Source of the DNA: Priapulus caudatus
Taxonomy: Eukaryota > Priapulida > Priapulimorpha > Priapulimorphida > Priapulidae
Assembly (NCBI RefSeq): GCF_000485595.1
Contig: NW_014577152.1
Coordinates: 467,332 to 531,331, forward strand
DNA length: 64,000 nt
Direction: 5' to 3'
Shown one piece after another: positions 35,201 through 49,200 of this stretch. Each line of letters begins with the position of its first letter. Position 1 is the first letter of the stretch. The translations under genes were made by a program, and so were the position numbers. Below the pieces are notes generated by a model. The model saw nothing but the letters and a program-made list of their open reading frames with translations. It did no database searches and had not been told where the DNA came from.

Positions 35201-36768
35201 CTGCCTATCATTATCCTCGTCTAATGTGTGCAAATGTTGCATTAACAACATTAACAAAGCTGTATGTGCTCAAATAAACATAATCATGTTTTATTAGATA
35301 TTGTCGACAGCTGTCGTCCTGTGTTAGTGATGAATATAAACACCGATTAATATAAGATTCGTTTTAGCGCGAAACTATAAAGATGTGTTTTCCATCATCG
35401 TCGCCATAGAGAAAGGGTGATTCGCGTAGCTAGAGTTATAAAGGTTCAAGCCACGCGCTGAAACGGAGGTACTACGCTGTAGTGGGCAGTGGCTGTGACG
35501 TGACGATGATGCGCCTCTGCCGCCGTCCCGCCCATCGACGTGGCTGTCGTACGCAGGCCCTCCGCATCGCCATTCGTCACCGTCTCCGCGCTCGGTCGCC
35601 GCCCTCCCTCTCCCACCGCCGTGTCCTCTATACCATCTACTCATCCGCTCATAGTACAAGTCTTCGTCAATCGAATTCCTGTAGGAGCTGTCAGCATGTC
35701 GGACGAGCTTTCGTTGCGTGTCGTACTGGCGCATGTTCTGCTTGTTTACAGTGGCGCGCATCTATAATGTCACGTAGGGCGACCAGGCGCCGTCGGCGCG
35801 CCGCCCCTGACAGACACGACACTCACCGAACATGGGCAACTGCAGCCGACGCACGCATTCGTGCTCCGTCGCCGACATCGACCTCGTAGAACCTATAGAA
35901 CCACGTAGAACCCCGTAGCTGCGCTCAGCTCATGTAAATCTACAGCAACTCTTGCTGGCAGCAGAACAACCCCAGAACAACGCAGGCTCTGTCACCACCC
36001 GCGCCGTATTTTCACAACCGAACGCCGTGTAAGCGGTCAGGCCACGTCGTGGTAACGTCCACGTACCCGCCTTTGTCTCTCACGCTATAGATAATCCAAC
36101 GTATCTCACAGAATTAGAACTAGAACTCGCACCGCGGTCAGAACTGCTGACTGACACAGTTCGTGGCCATCCGCTGTGATCAACCGCGTTCTATAGACTG
36201 ACACGAAGATTATGAATCCGCGAGAATATCCAAGGCGCGGTCACGCCCTCACCACACGAGACGATGCCCATCTACGAAATATCGGCGATCATTTTCCGCT
36301 GATTATGGCGGCACGCGCTGAGGTGCCGAACAAGAGGCAGCATCGCGTGTAAGCCGACGTGCAAATCACACCAGTCAACATCCATCCAGCCTTCCTCGCA
36401 CACTATCCGGTCACTGCAGACGAACCGTGGCAGACAACACACGCGCGCACAAATCACTCGCTACACACTTGCAAATCGCTGGTTTACTTAACCTTAGCTA
36501 GGCTAGCGCCTTGTCCATCAAACGTTGCCGCGGCAACGTGAATCGCAACAGAGCTCTCTGGCAAAGCTCTCAACATAGCAAACCCTCAACCGCACACCTG
36601 CACAGTGAGACACACCGAATTCTATCTACCGATACCAAAAAACCGATACTAAAGCCGGCACATAGAAGAAGCGCAGATATGATGCAGGCCACCCGTGCTT
36701 GCGGTCAACAGCTTTTTAAGATGAGGTGTGGTGAGCCTTCGATCATCTCCTTCACAATCGAGGCCAGG

Positions 36769-36806
<38 letters not shown>

Positions 36807-36980
36807 GCACGCACGCACGCACGCGCGCGCGCGCACACACACACACACGAAACATACGCGCACGTCATCCGCTGCAAACACACAGACTGAACTCGATGGC
36901 ACAATGGCTGTCGTCTGCTACCAGTCGCAGAAGCGGAAAACGTAATGATGCCCTAGCATCATCATCAGCAACAGCAGAAG

Positions 36981-37031
<51 letters not shown>

Positions 37032-37117
37032 ATGCTGCTGTTGGTGTTGTGTAGAATGCTCGAATTCATGTTGATGTTCTTGATGCTGATGTTGTTGTAG
37101 TTGATTTTGTTGTTGTT

Positions 37118-37148
<31 letters not shown>

Positions 37149-37160
37149 TAATAGTTGTTG

Positions 37161-37203
<43 letters not shown>

Positions 37204-40200
37204 CGTCGTCGTTGTTCCTCTTCTTTTTGTTGTTTTTCTAGTTGTTCTTGTTCTTGTTGCCGCTGCGGTGGTAGTTGCTGCTGCTGCTGATGCTGTTGCT
37301 GCACGTGTCCGCATGAGCACACATTACTCTGCTGTTCGCTGGATTCAGGAGCTGGAGGGAGAGGTTTGTGCTTTGGGGATGAAGACGGTGGGCGCTTCGC
37401 TGGGCGAGGAGGGGGAGAGTTCTCGGGTGACGCCTCCGCGCTAGAGTGTAACCCTCCTTCTCTCGGCGCCATGGATTTCTTAAGGATTGACTTCGGCTGA
37501 AAGCTTGCCGTGGACGATATCGGACTAGGCTGGTTGGCGCGGTGAACGGGGGAATGGTGAGCAGAGGAGTGGTGAGCGTGGGAGTGGTGCAGCGGCGAAT
37601 GTCGCCGCTCCTTGGACTGCAGCCTGCTCGTGTAGCGGTCGTGTGACTGACTGCGTTGCTGCGTCGCCGCGTGGTGCTGCATCTGGCGGGAGTAGTTCGT
37701 CGGGTCGTGCACGAGTTCCACGTTCAGTCCGTAGTGTTCCATCATCGACGTCTGCGGAATCGCACCGTAGATGTCGACGTCGGGTTTCCGCGCCGCCGCC
37801 GCCGCCGCTGCCGCCTTCTTCGCCGCTTTCTTGCTCTCTCGCTTCTTTTGTTCGTCCTTCGCCTTCTTGCACTTCTTCTTCTGCGTCGAATCGTGATGAG
37901 TCACCCGCACCTGGGGCTCGGGGGAGAACGACTGCGAGCGCTGGTACGGCCGAAAGGCGTCGTGCGCGGCGGTGGGCACGTGCGAGAGCGGCCGACCGCG
38001 CGGCATCTGTCGCGCGTCGCCGTCGCCGTCGCGGTGTATGTTGTGGAGTATCGTGCGGATGTACGACTCCGTCTCGTCGTCGTAGCGCGGCGAGTCGATC
38101 GCCGGCGCCACCTGCCGGTGGGCACTCTGCACGGGCACCACCTCCCCGCAGCTGCAGCGCACCATATCGACGGGAGGACCTCCGCCGGGTCGCCTGCCAC
38201 CGAACGTAGTGAGGACGCGAGGCTTCGTGAGCGCCGCTGCCGCCGCCGCACGATCGCTGCTACACTGCGGGCAGTCGTCCAGCAGGTAGCAGTTGCACGT
38301 GCACGTGCAGGTGGCGCCACAGTCGCTGCGCGTGTCGGCGGGCGACGCGTAGCTGAGGCGCGTCTTCGGGTTTCGCTTAGGGATGAGCGGCGGTGGCTTC
38401 CTGTCGGCGGCAAACCTGTTCGCCTGGAACGACACGATGAAAAACGACACGGTGAACAATGACACGATGAATAACGACACTGTGAACAACGACACTGTGA
38501 ACAACGACACTGTGAACAACGACACTGTGAACAACGACACTGTGAACAACGACACGGTGAACAACTACCACATCGATTAAACAATCGTGTTGTTAGGAAT
38601 TACGTTAACACTGGGAAAAAGATTGCCAAGTTTATGAAAAAATACGGTCAAGTTTATGAACAACAGCGTCAGGTTTAGGATCAATAACGTTAGGGTTAGA
38701 AATGTTAGTGACATTAGGTTTAAGAGCAACAACGTCAGATTTCGGAATAACAATGTGAAGTTTAGGAATAACAATGTTAAGTTTATGAACAACATGGCAG
38801 CAATAACGACAACTTAAGGAACAACAGCATTTATGAAAACAGCAAAATTCGTTTATGAACAATATTGTTAGGTTTACGAACAACATCAACAAAGTAATGA
38901 ATAGTGACCTCTGAATGAGGCATCAGTTATTATGTGTGCCGCATCCATATTTATTATAATATAAATTCTTATTACGATATAAACTATTATATTATTATAT
39001 GACATTACTATATTTGGTATCAAAAATACATTCGTAATTCGGGTAAATTTTTGGTATTTCTTTATTTCTTTGTAAATGTGTTTTAATGAAGTGAAATTAA
39101 TAAGCGCGCTTCACAGCGTTGATTTGTGATGCGGAGTCCTTGTCTTCTTGGTCGTGACTATCTAATGCTATGCTGTCGTGTGCTACCTCCTAAATATTTT
39201 AGGATTATACACGCGAACAACGTAAAGTAAATCATTAGATTTCGAGTGATATTGATATTTGAACACTAGTTTTGACTACATTTAGTATAGCGTACATGAC
39301 TATATCTTCCTGATATTTTGTGTAGAACAAATGTTTAACATTGTATACATTTTCAAAACAATTATTGATACTTCAGCATAAGCAATGATGTTATATTTTA
39401 ATAAATTGAAATAGTTTTTTACCTACTATTAATAACTTCTTTTTTTACGCATTCGCTAACACATTGAGCCAAAAATACAGAACAATAGTAATGCGTGGTT
39501 AACCCTTGCATCCATGTCATTGCTAACCGTGATAAAGATATCCCAATAAACAGACTCCCATTGAGGCAAACATGGAACAGTAATATAGGACTTGGGGAAA
39601 CGCAGGCAAGCTGAATTGCTATAAAGCCATCCAAGGTAAAACTAATGCGTCAAAACAACGGGCGTTAAACCTAACAACTACAATTTATCCTTCACTCTCA
39701 TGACATCTATGGACGCGTGTAAACACAGACACTGTTCACGCAAGTCTAAAATAATCGTATGACCCGTCACATGCTAATAACATTACAATTCACGCTGGCC
39801 GAGAGGCGAATAATTAGCGAGCTAGAAGATAGGTTACCTTTATGTGCATGGCAACGCTGCCAATGGAGTTTTTCACCTCGCTTCCAGGATTAAAAGCAGT
39901 TATGTAAGGCACTCAGCGCGCGCCCACCACCAGCGCCAACCATGACAGTTCACTGACTGTCTTCTCACCTTACCACTGACTAAATGGCTCTCTCGAAAAC
40001 GGGCGCGTAAGCCATGAGCCGGGTGTCCGGCGCTCAGAATGCGTCCGTTGTTCCCGCGCCGGAAAGACAATGCACCGCTGTTCGGGTTTGACCCCATTGA
40101 TACGATTAGAAGTAATCATGGCATGATTCGGCGACGAAAACTGGTTCATAGGCACGTTCGGCGCGGGAAAACAATGACGCGCGTGCGCCCGTTTATACAT

Positions 40201-43200
40201 TTCGCTGTTAGAATACCACGGACTTTCGCTGTTAGAATACGCCGAAATACGCCTAACTGCCATGGAAACGCCGGCATTGTTCAACGGGGAGGGCTGCTCA
40301 TTTCTTTGACCTTTTGTAAACGTAGGCGGCGTGTTTAGATTACAGTTTCATTCACAATTTCAATAAGCACTAATTTGTTGCTTACACACAGTGTGGATTA
40401 AAACAGCTTGAAATGTGCTCTAATTCTTTCATTCATTTTTTACATTACCACGTGCACGCATCAAAGTGAATACTAATCAGAAACTGGTTTGCATTATATA
40501 AGAGTATTCTTGTCAGTAGAATGTATATAAATTAATCTCGATAAAGTTTTAGATAAGTTGAAGTTTACAGTTTAATCAATATAGGGTTCTATCAAGCATT
40601 AGCAAGAACATGTTTCACTGTGACTATACATGCCTCAACTAATGGAAATGTAAAGATCATGTCGCAGTGTGTTAAAATTCCCTTTAACAATCATATAACT
40701 TGTACTGTTATTATATACATAAACCACTTGCATGCACCTGTGTTGACTCAAGTCAACAACCTGCTATCATTATCTCGTGTAATGTTGCAAATGTTTCATT
40801 ACAACATTAAAAAGCTGTATGTGCTCAGAATAAACATGAATCAATGTTTTATGTAGATATTGTCGACAGCTGTCGTCTGTGTTAGTGATGAAACAACAGC
40901 CGATTAATATAGATTTCCTTTTATCGCGAAACCTATAAAGATGTGTTTCCATCCATCGTCGCATAGAGAAAGGGTAATTCCGTAGCTAGCATATAAAGGT
41001 TCAGCCACGCGTAAACACCGGATGTACCTACGTGTAGTGGGCAGTGGCTGTGATGTTGACGATGATGCTCCTCTGCCGCCTCCCCGCCATCGACGATGCT
41101 GTCGTACGGAGGCTCCGCATCGCAATCCGTCACCCTCCTCCCGCCGCTCGTCTCCGCCCTCCCTCTCCCACCCGCCGTGTCTCTATACCCATCTACCTCC
41201 TCCGCGTCATAGTCAACGTCATCGAACTTCCTGTAGGAGCTGTCAGCACTGTACGGACTAGCTTCGTGCGTGTCGTCTGCGCGCACGTTCTCTTGTTTAC
41301 CAGTGGCGCGCTCTATATGCACGTAGGGCGACCCCGGCGCGTCGCGCGCGCCCCCTGACAGACACGCCATCAGCCGACTGAGGCAAATGCAGCCGACACA
41401 CGCAGTCCGTGACTCGTCGGCCGACACGACCCGTGCGCTGTCGTCATCGTCGGCGCCGTCACCGCCGTGCGGCACGCAGCCGAGAAACCATCGCTGCACG
41501 CAGCGACACTGCGCCACCAGGCGGGAAACCGACTCGCGCGGACGCGCCTGCGGACTGTCGGCGAAAAACAGCCAAAACTCGGATGAACCCTCCGAGCCGA
41601 CGTCGTCGCTCTGCGGCACGGCGACGTACTTCCGGTCGGGCGATTTCCGGCGCTCTCGCTTGCGCGGCCGCGACTCTCTGCCCTTCCTCGCGCCGCCTCT
41701 CCATCTGCCGCTGAGGTCGTTCAGTCTGGTACCGTGTAGGTATCCTGCGATGTTTGAGTGTAGCCAACCACTCTCATACTGCTGGTCGCCTAGCAACGCC
41801 TCTCCATCCGTTGTCATGCCAACCGCGTCGCTATACGGCGAAGCGTCGTTCTGCGCGCGATAGTCGTACGCGTCGGCAGCGTTGTCGTTAGTGACGTATC
41901 TGCCATTGTCGCGTCGGTCCCGAACACTATGCTCCTGCGAGCCCCCTAGTGGGCGTTGCTGGCCGCCGCCTGGCTCTGGCAGCGGAGTGTAGAGGTACCC
42001 AGGCTGCAAGCTGAGATCGCTAGAACCGCTGTACATGTCGCTGAGCTGCGGGCCATCGACGTTCTTATTCAGCGGGTCTCTCGCGTCGGAATTCACCGAA
42101 AAGTTTCCGGCGATGAAACTCGTGTTTTCGGGTTTCTGCGCTCGGTAACTAACGCTCCTGTTCTCACTCGCCGCGTCGTCCACGGACCGGCCAGCAGCCA
42201 GCAGCGGATATCCGCCACTGTTTCCGCTCGTCCAGTAACTAAACGGCTTATATTCGATGTAAGCGTCGCTAGTAAGGCGCGAGTCTGCGCTGTATACGGA
42301 CGTGTCTTTCTTCGGCTGGAGGTTGAGTTTGTTGCGCATATGAGGAGCGACGACGTTGATGTTGTAGTTGTTGCAGTCGTTATTGTTGTTGTTGTTGTTG
42401 TTGTTGATTTTGTTGCTTTTGTTGTATAGCTTGTGATAAGCATGCGGTTTGATTAGATAGTGCGTCAGCGGGTCATAACTCGCGGATCGCGCATGCGCAG
42501 GACTTGCCGTCCTGGACTGAGGTCTGCCCCGTCCGTAGCTCTCGTTCGAATCGACACTTGAGGACCGTGGCTTCGTGGCCCGACCGCCATGCCACCTAGC
42601 GTACATGTCGAGTTTCTCACGCGGCCCCAGCTCCCAGTATTTGTACTGTTCATTCCGCTTGAGGGCGCTGTCGACGCTAGCCGACCTTCCATTCGATACG
42701 TCTGGTCGATACGGATCGAAGTCATCATTCAGCGCCCTCTTGTAGCCGTAGACTGAGTTACTGGTGTCATCGCATTGACACGTGCAGTTTGCGAACTGTT
42801 TGTAACTTTGCTGGTAGCGAGGAAAAATCTCCGGCGTGTCCATGAGAAGGAAGTCGAGCGTCCTCTCTCCGTCTAACTCTCTCACCTTCCACAGCATCTT
42901 CTCCTCTCGTTTCCATGCGGAGCACGTTAGAGCGGCGGAACTCTATCAGCAGCAGCAGCGGCAGCAGCATCAAACACTGGTATAATAACCGCCACACACA
43001 CAGGAGGCCCCTTCTCGCTGCTCAGCGTTACCGAGAGAAGTTGCTAGTCTGAGAGAATCTAGAGCTGCTCATGTTCTTGCTGTCGCTCCGTCGTTCATGA
43101 AGAGGTGTCACTCATGACATCGCAGCGCGCGCCATCTTTTCTCTCTCATCACCGACATCTCGCACCGACACGCAATATCTGATTCGAATAAAAACACACA

Positions 43201-46200
43201 AAAACACGTGAGCATTGCTGCGGCAGACGATGTCCGTCGCAGCAATGTCACGTGGGGTAGCCACGGCAGTTCACGCCTCTACCCCGACTCTAAATAACGA
43301 CATAGCGCAGCAGTCATCACGACACATCACACGGTTTTCTCGCGTGCTTATTTAGCTTTTAAAAAGATAATCCACAGTTCACACAGGTGCACGGCATATA
43401 GCTGGTGTTTACGCCACTAAAGCCCGACCAGGTCTATATTGACGACACACCTTACCCGCTGTGCGGAACCACCTCGTCTGTTTAACCTCTCTGTGTGGTA
43501 CCCACGCATTCTCCCTTTCCCTCAATCATAAAGCGCATCGCCAAAATTAATTTCGCACTCGTTTCTAGAAAATCCGCAAACAGGAAGCACAATCAGGCAG
43601 AAACACAATAACTCGGCTTTGTTCACGCTCCTCCGAAGCCGCATCACTCACTCAGCCTCTCCCGCGAGTCAGCCTCCAGCTAAGCAAACACCACGCCGAC
43701 AAGCACGTGACGCCGCGCCGACGATGCGCGGGACAGCCGACAGCTACGCCCGCCATGTTTACCAAGCTTGCCGTTCACCCGTGACGTCACTGAAGCAGAC
43801 GATACCAGCAGACGAGTGGTGAGATCATACATGGAGAGTATTTCGACGGGTTCCGACAAGCTAAACAAAGATGTGAGGACAGCGATGGTCACGCATGCAC
43901 TCGCCGATGTACGGAATAGCGCGTCGGTCGACATCTGTATACTTGACCGCTACAATTACCACCGATTAGTCTTATTCAGTGGACTCGCGCAAATATTCGC
44001 GTGCTTTAGTGCGACGCGGTGAGAAACGGTCCGTGCGTGTTAAGTACGGTGTAGATTCACGCGCCTTAACGCGCCCTATACGTGTCCACGTCTATCAGCT
44101 GTCATCGAATTAGGACTGCGTGTTAGCGAAAACATGCGAACTCTGCAAACTTAGAACAAGACCTCGACGCGTAATTAATAATGTGCATGAGCCACTAGCC
44201 TAGAACTACCACGGTCCGGTCAACGACCCCTATTCGCCTGCACTCTGCGCTTCCTGCGAGGAGCGAGACGAACATGACATGACCGCGTAGTAACAACTCT
44301 CAACACTCTAGCAGCCGAAAGAACGAAAGTGGGAAGAACACCGAGTTGACACAGCAGCCATCCAAGCTCTGCGGCTGCACACCACGCTTATCTCAACTTC
44401 ACTAATAGCAGCGAACCTCGTAGGTACGGGGTGCGAAATTAGCGCGAGTCCGGAGTCAAATACTCCCTGATTTTATCTGTCAGACTCCCGTATAATTTGA
44501 CATAGTGCCACGGAAGTCGTAGTGACTCCCTGAAAATTCTCTACCATTACTAAACTAGTTTCCGTTACTGGAAGAAAACGGCTCACGCGGGAAATACTTG
44601 TATTATTTTCAGCTTGAATGTCCAACAGAAAATTATGGGCAGACGTGCAACTGCCAATGAATACTTAAAAAATCTTTAATTTTTGAACTTCAGACTGACG
44701 TAAGCTACCTCATTTGCTGCGGACTCCGCTCTTTTGAGGCGTTGCTCCACCGTGTACAAAAAGTTAAATTGCTACCTCACTGTAGGATACGTACCTATAG
44801 GAACATTTAAGAACCTATAAATAACTACCTTATAAGAACATCAGTAGAACCTATAGATACTACCCTAAAGAACCTCGATAGAACCTATAATACTACCTAT
44901 AGAAAACCTCGTAGAACCTATAATACTACCTATAAGAACCTCGTAGAACCTATAGATTACTACCTATATAGAACCTCGTAGATACCTATAGATACTACCT
45001 ATAGAAACATCGAGTAGAACCTATAGGTACTAAACTTATATGAACATTCGTAGAACCTATAAGCATACTACCGTATAAAACCTCGTAGAACCTATAGATA
45101 CTATCTATAGAAACATCATAGAACCTATAGATACTACCTATAGAACCTCGTAAAACCTATAGATACTAGACCTATAGAAACCGTCGTCAGAAGCCTAATA
45201 GCAATACTACCCTATAGAACATCGTAGAAACCTATACGATACTACCTATAGGAACCTCGTAGAAACTATAGATACCTACCTTTAGAAACATCGTAGAACC
45301 TATAGATACTACCTATAGAACATCGTAGAACCTATAAAATACATCACCTATAGAACTTCGTAGAACCTATAGAGTACTACCTATAAAACATCGTAGAACC
45401 TAAGATACTCACCGATAGAACATCATAGAACCTATTAAGAATCACTACCTATAGAACATAGTCAGAAAACCTAATAGCGTACTACCATAGAAACATCGTT
45501 AGAACCTATAGAACATACGTTAAAACGCTATAGATACCTACCTATTAAAGACATCGTAAGAATCCTAATAGATATCTACGATTAGAACATCATAGAAACC
45601 TATAGATAACTACCGGATAGGAACAATACAACCATAGGACTACGCTATTAGAAATCGTTACAACCGTATAGACACATCTAGAACTCGTAGAAAGTACCTG
45701 AACTCAGTAGAACCTATAAAACATGTAGAACGCTATAGATACTACCTATAGACAATCGTAGAACCTATAGGTACTACCTATAGAACATCGTAGAACCTAT
45801 AAATTATACCATATAAGAACCATCGCTAGAACCTATAGATACTACCTATAGAACTCTCGTAAGAACCTATAAATAACTACCTAATAGAAACCTCCGTGAA
45901 CCTATAGATACTACCTATATGAACCTCGTAGAACCTATAGATACTACCGTAGACCCCCGTAGCTGGCGCCTCAGCCTCATGTAAATCTACAGCAACTCTT
46001 CCTGGCAGCAGAACAACCCGACGACAACAGCAGGCTTCTGTCAACGCACCCGCGCCGTATTTCACAAACCGAACGCCGTGTTAAGCGGTCATGCAACGTC
46101 GTGGTAACGTCCACGTACCGCCTTGGTCTCCACGCTATATATAATCCAACGTATCTCACAGAATTAGAACTAGAACTTCGCACCGCGGTCAGAACTTGCT

Positions 46201-49200
46201 GACTGAAGCAGCTCGCTGGCCATCGCCTGTGATCAAAACGCCGTTCTATAGGACTGACACGAAGAATTATGATATCGCGAGAATATCCAAGGCGGCGCTC
46301 CCCCCTCACCACACGAGACGATGCCCACTCTACGATAAATATCGCCGATCATTTTCCTCTCTGATTTATGGCGGCAACGCGCTGACGGTGCCGAACAAGA
46401 GGACACGCATCGGCGGTAAGCCGACGTGGCCCAAATCAACACCACGTCAACATCCATCCAGCCCTTCCTCGCACACTTATCCGGTCACTGCAAAGAGCGA
46501 ACCGCGTGAGCAGGACAACACGACGCGCGCGACAAATCACTCGCTGCACACTTTTGCCAAAATCGCTGTTTACCCTTAGCCCTTAGCTGTGGCCTAGCGC
46601 CTTGCTCCATCAAACTTGCCAGGCGCAACGGTGAATCGAACAGAGCTTCTCTGGCCAAAGGCTCTCAACACTAAGCAAACCTTCAACCGCACAACCCTTT
46701 TGCAAAAAAGTGAGACACCACCGAAATTTCTATTCTACCGATACCAAAAAACACGATACTCGAAAGCCGGCACACATGAAGAAGCGCAGATATGATGCAG
46801 CGCCACGGTGCTTGCGTCACACAAGCTTTTTAAGATGAGGTGCTGGTGAAGACCTTCGATCATACCTCCTTCACAAAGTCGAGGCCAGCGTCACAACACC
46901 ACACACACACACACCACACAAACGCAGGTAAAAAACGCAACGCACGGCACAGCACCCGCAAGCGCGCGCGCGCAACCACACACACGACAACGAAAACATA
47001 CGCGCACGTCATCCGCTGCAAACCCAACACGACTGAACTCGACTGCGCACAAATGGGCTGTACGGTCTGCCTAACCAGTCGCAGAAAGCCCGAAAACGTA
47101 ACATGCATGCCCTAAGCATCAATTCAGTCAAACAGCCAGAAGGCAGTAAGCAGCAGCGAGCAGCAGCAGCAGTGAGCAGCAGAACAGCAGCAGCAGTAGC
47201 ACGCATGCAGCCAGCAGTAACAGCAGCAGCAGAGCAGTAGACATCATATCATCGATAGCAGCATGCAGCGGGGGCAGCACAGCAGCAGCAGCAGCAGCCA
47301 GCAGTTAGCAGTAGCAGCAGTAGTAGTAATAGAGTAGTAGTAAGTAGTAAGGTAGCTAGTAGTAGTGTAGTGTGAGTAGTGTAGCAATAGCAGCAGTAGC
47401 GCAGCAGCAGCAGCAGCAAGAAGCAGCAGAGCAGCAGATAGCGGTAGGCAGTAGTAGATAGCAGGCAGCAAGCAAGCAATAGTGCGTATAGTAGCTAAGC
47501 AGTAGCCAGTAGCAGTAAGCAGTAAGCAGTAGCCAGTAGCAGTATGCAGTAAGCAGTAGGCAAGTAGCAGTGAAGCAGTAGCAGTAGCACCCGTAGCAGT
47601 AGAATAGCAGTAGTAGTAGTAGCGAGTAGCAGTAGTAGTAGTAGTAGTGAGTATAGTAGTAGTAGTAGTAGTAGTAGTATAAGTTATAGTAGTAGTAGAT
47701 AGTAAGCAATAGGCAAAGCACAAGTAGCAGCGAGCAGCCACAGCAGGCAAGCCAGCAGCAGCAGCAAGCATGGCAGCAGCAGCAGCAGCAGCAGCAAAAT
47801 ATGCGGTAGCAAGTAGCAGTAGCAGTAGTAGTAGTAGAACAAAGCACAGCAATAGTGGTAGTAGTAGCCAACAGTACCAGTAGGCAGTAGCAGTAGCAGG
47901 CAGTAGCAGTAAGCAGTAGCAGTACAGCTAAGCCAGTAGCAGTAGTGCAGTATAGCAGTAGCAGATAAGCAGTAGACAGTGAGCATGTAGCAAGTAGCAT
48001 TAGCAGGTAGCAGTAAGCAGTCAGTCAGAGCCAGATAGCATAGCAGTCAGTCAGTAGACAGTTAGAGTAGCGCATAGCAGTAGCTAGATAGTAGTAGTAG
48101 TAGTACGTAAGAGTAGTTCAGTAGTAGCTAGTAGTAGTAGTAGTTAGTAGTAGTATAGTATAGTAGTAGAACAGTACGCAATAGTGTAAGTATCAATACA
48201 GTAGCACAATAGTGGTATTCAGTAAGTACAAACAGTAAGCAGCAAATAGTTGGTAGTAGTAGCAACAGTAGCAGCAACACAACTAGCAGCAGAAACAGTA
48301 GTAATAGCAACAGCAACAGCAAACTAGTAGCAGTGCAGAAGCAGTAGCAAGAGTAGGCAACAGTGTTGAATTAACAATCATCATCCAACACTGGTACAAA
48401 CACGTAACAGCATTGTGCTTTAATTGACCGCTGGGCAGCGATGCTGTTGCATTCTCGTGTTGAGCAAACACGCCTGACATCCGCTACCTGTTAGTGGCCA
48501 TCAAAGCGACTGCATACACAATCGACTACGCAGCAGAAACAAAACACACACACATCACCACACAACACACACAAGAAACCAACGAACCATACACACACAC
48601 ACAACACACAACACACATCACACACACACACACACACACCAACACAGCGAAACACCACAACACACGCGCGCGCGCGCGCAACGGACACACACAACACATG
48701 TACGCAACGCACCACGCACGCACGCAAAAAAAAAAACCGCCAGCCAGCGCACGCCACGCACGCACGCACGCACGAGCACGCACGCACGCACGCCCGGCAA
48801 CGCACGCACGCTCGCACGCCTCTGCACGAGCGGGCACGCACGCACACACACGCACACACACGCACGCACACACACGTACACGTACGCACACAGGCATACA
48901 CGCACGCGCACAAACGCATACATGGAAAAAATATCATCCGTAACATCGGATTATAACACTCGTAGCGATGCAAGCAAAAGCTGACCCGCACTAAACTGTC
49001 AAAATAACACACTCTCAAACGGAAATTCGCAACAACTCCAAAGATCATCCCTAGCACCCGTGTGGTTGCTAGAGCAACAACGCTGGCGCTTTTTTTTAAC
49101 AACTTTAGCTTCGGGTATTAACCTGAAGTATACGTGTACCGACGCAGGCTGCGTTTTACATACCTCACACGCATATATATAATTAGTCATCAGTGAATTA

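Larger units (their letters stand above)
31431..35880. repeat. Duplicated block B' (error-rich copy of 37028-41426)
   Basis: Runs parallel to 37028-41426 over its whole length, including the polyglutamine exon, the intron and the 3' end of the 41032-42942 exon. It differs by frequent one- and two-base indels that break every frame. It ends at about 35880, where minisatellite remnants and block A resume. The indel pattern suggests unpolished sequence and not an old duplication. Confidence 0.85.
43645..47110. repeat. Duplicated block A, copy 2
   Basis: Matches 29271-31420 followed by 35941-36960. The part up to about 44440 is clean and contains 84 bases that are absent from copy 1. After that, insertions and deletions become dense (minisatellite and MITE copy included), consistent with uncorrected sequence. 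It lies in the intron between the 42942 and 56953 exons. Confidence 0.85.

Noticed and set aside
41387-42429. Plus-strand frames of 100-158 codons
   Set aside because: They are antisense to the 41032-42942 exon, which has the longer frame and matching splice phases.
47244-48000. Leucine/tyrosine-rich minus-strand frames of over 200 codons
   Set aside because: They are products of the noisy CAG/TAG array.
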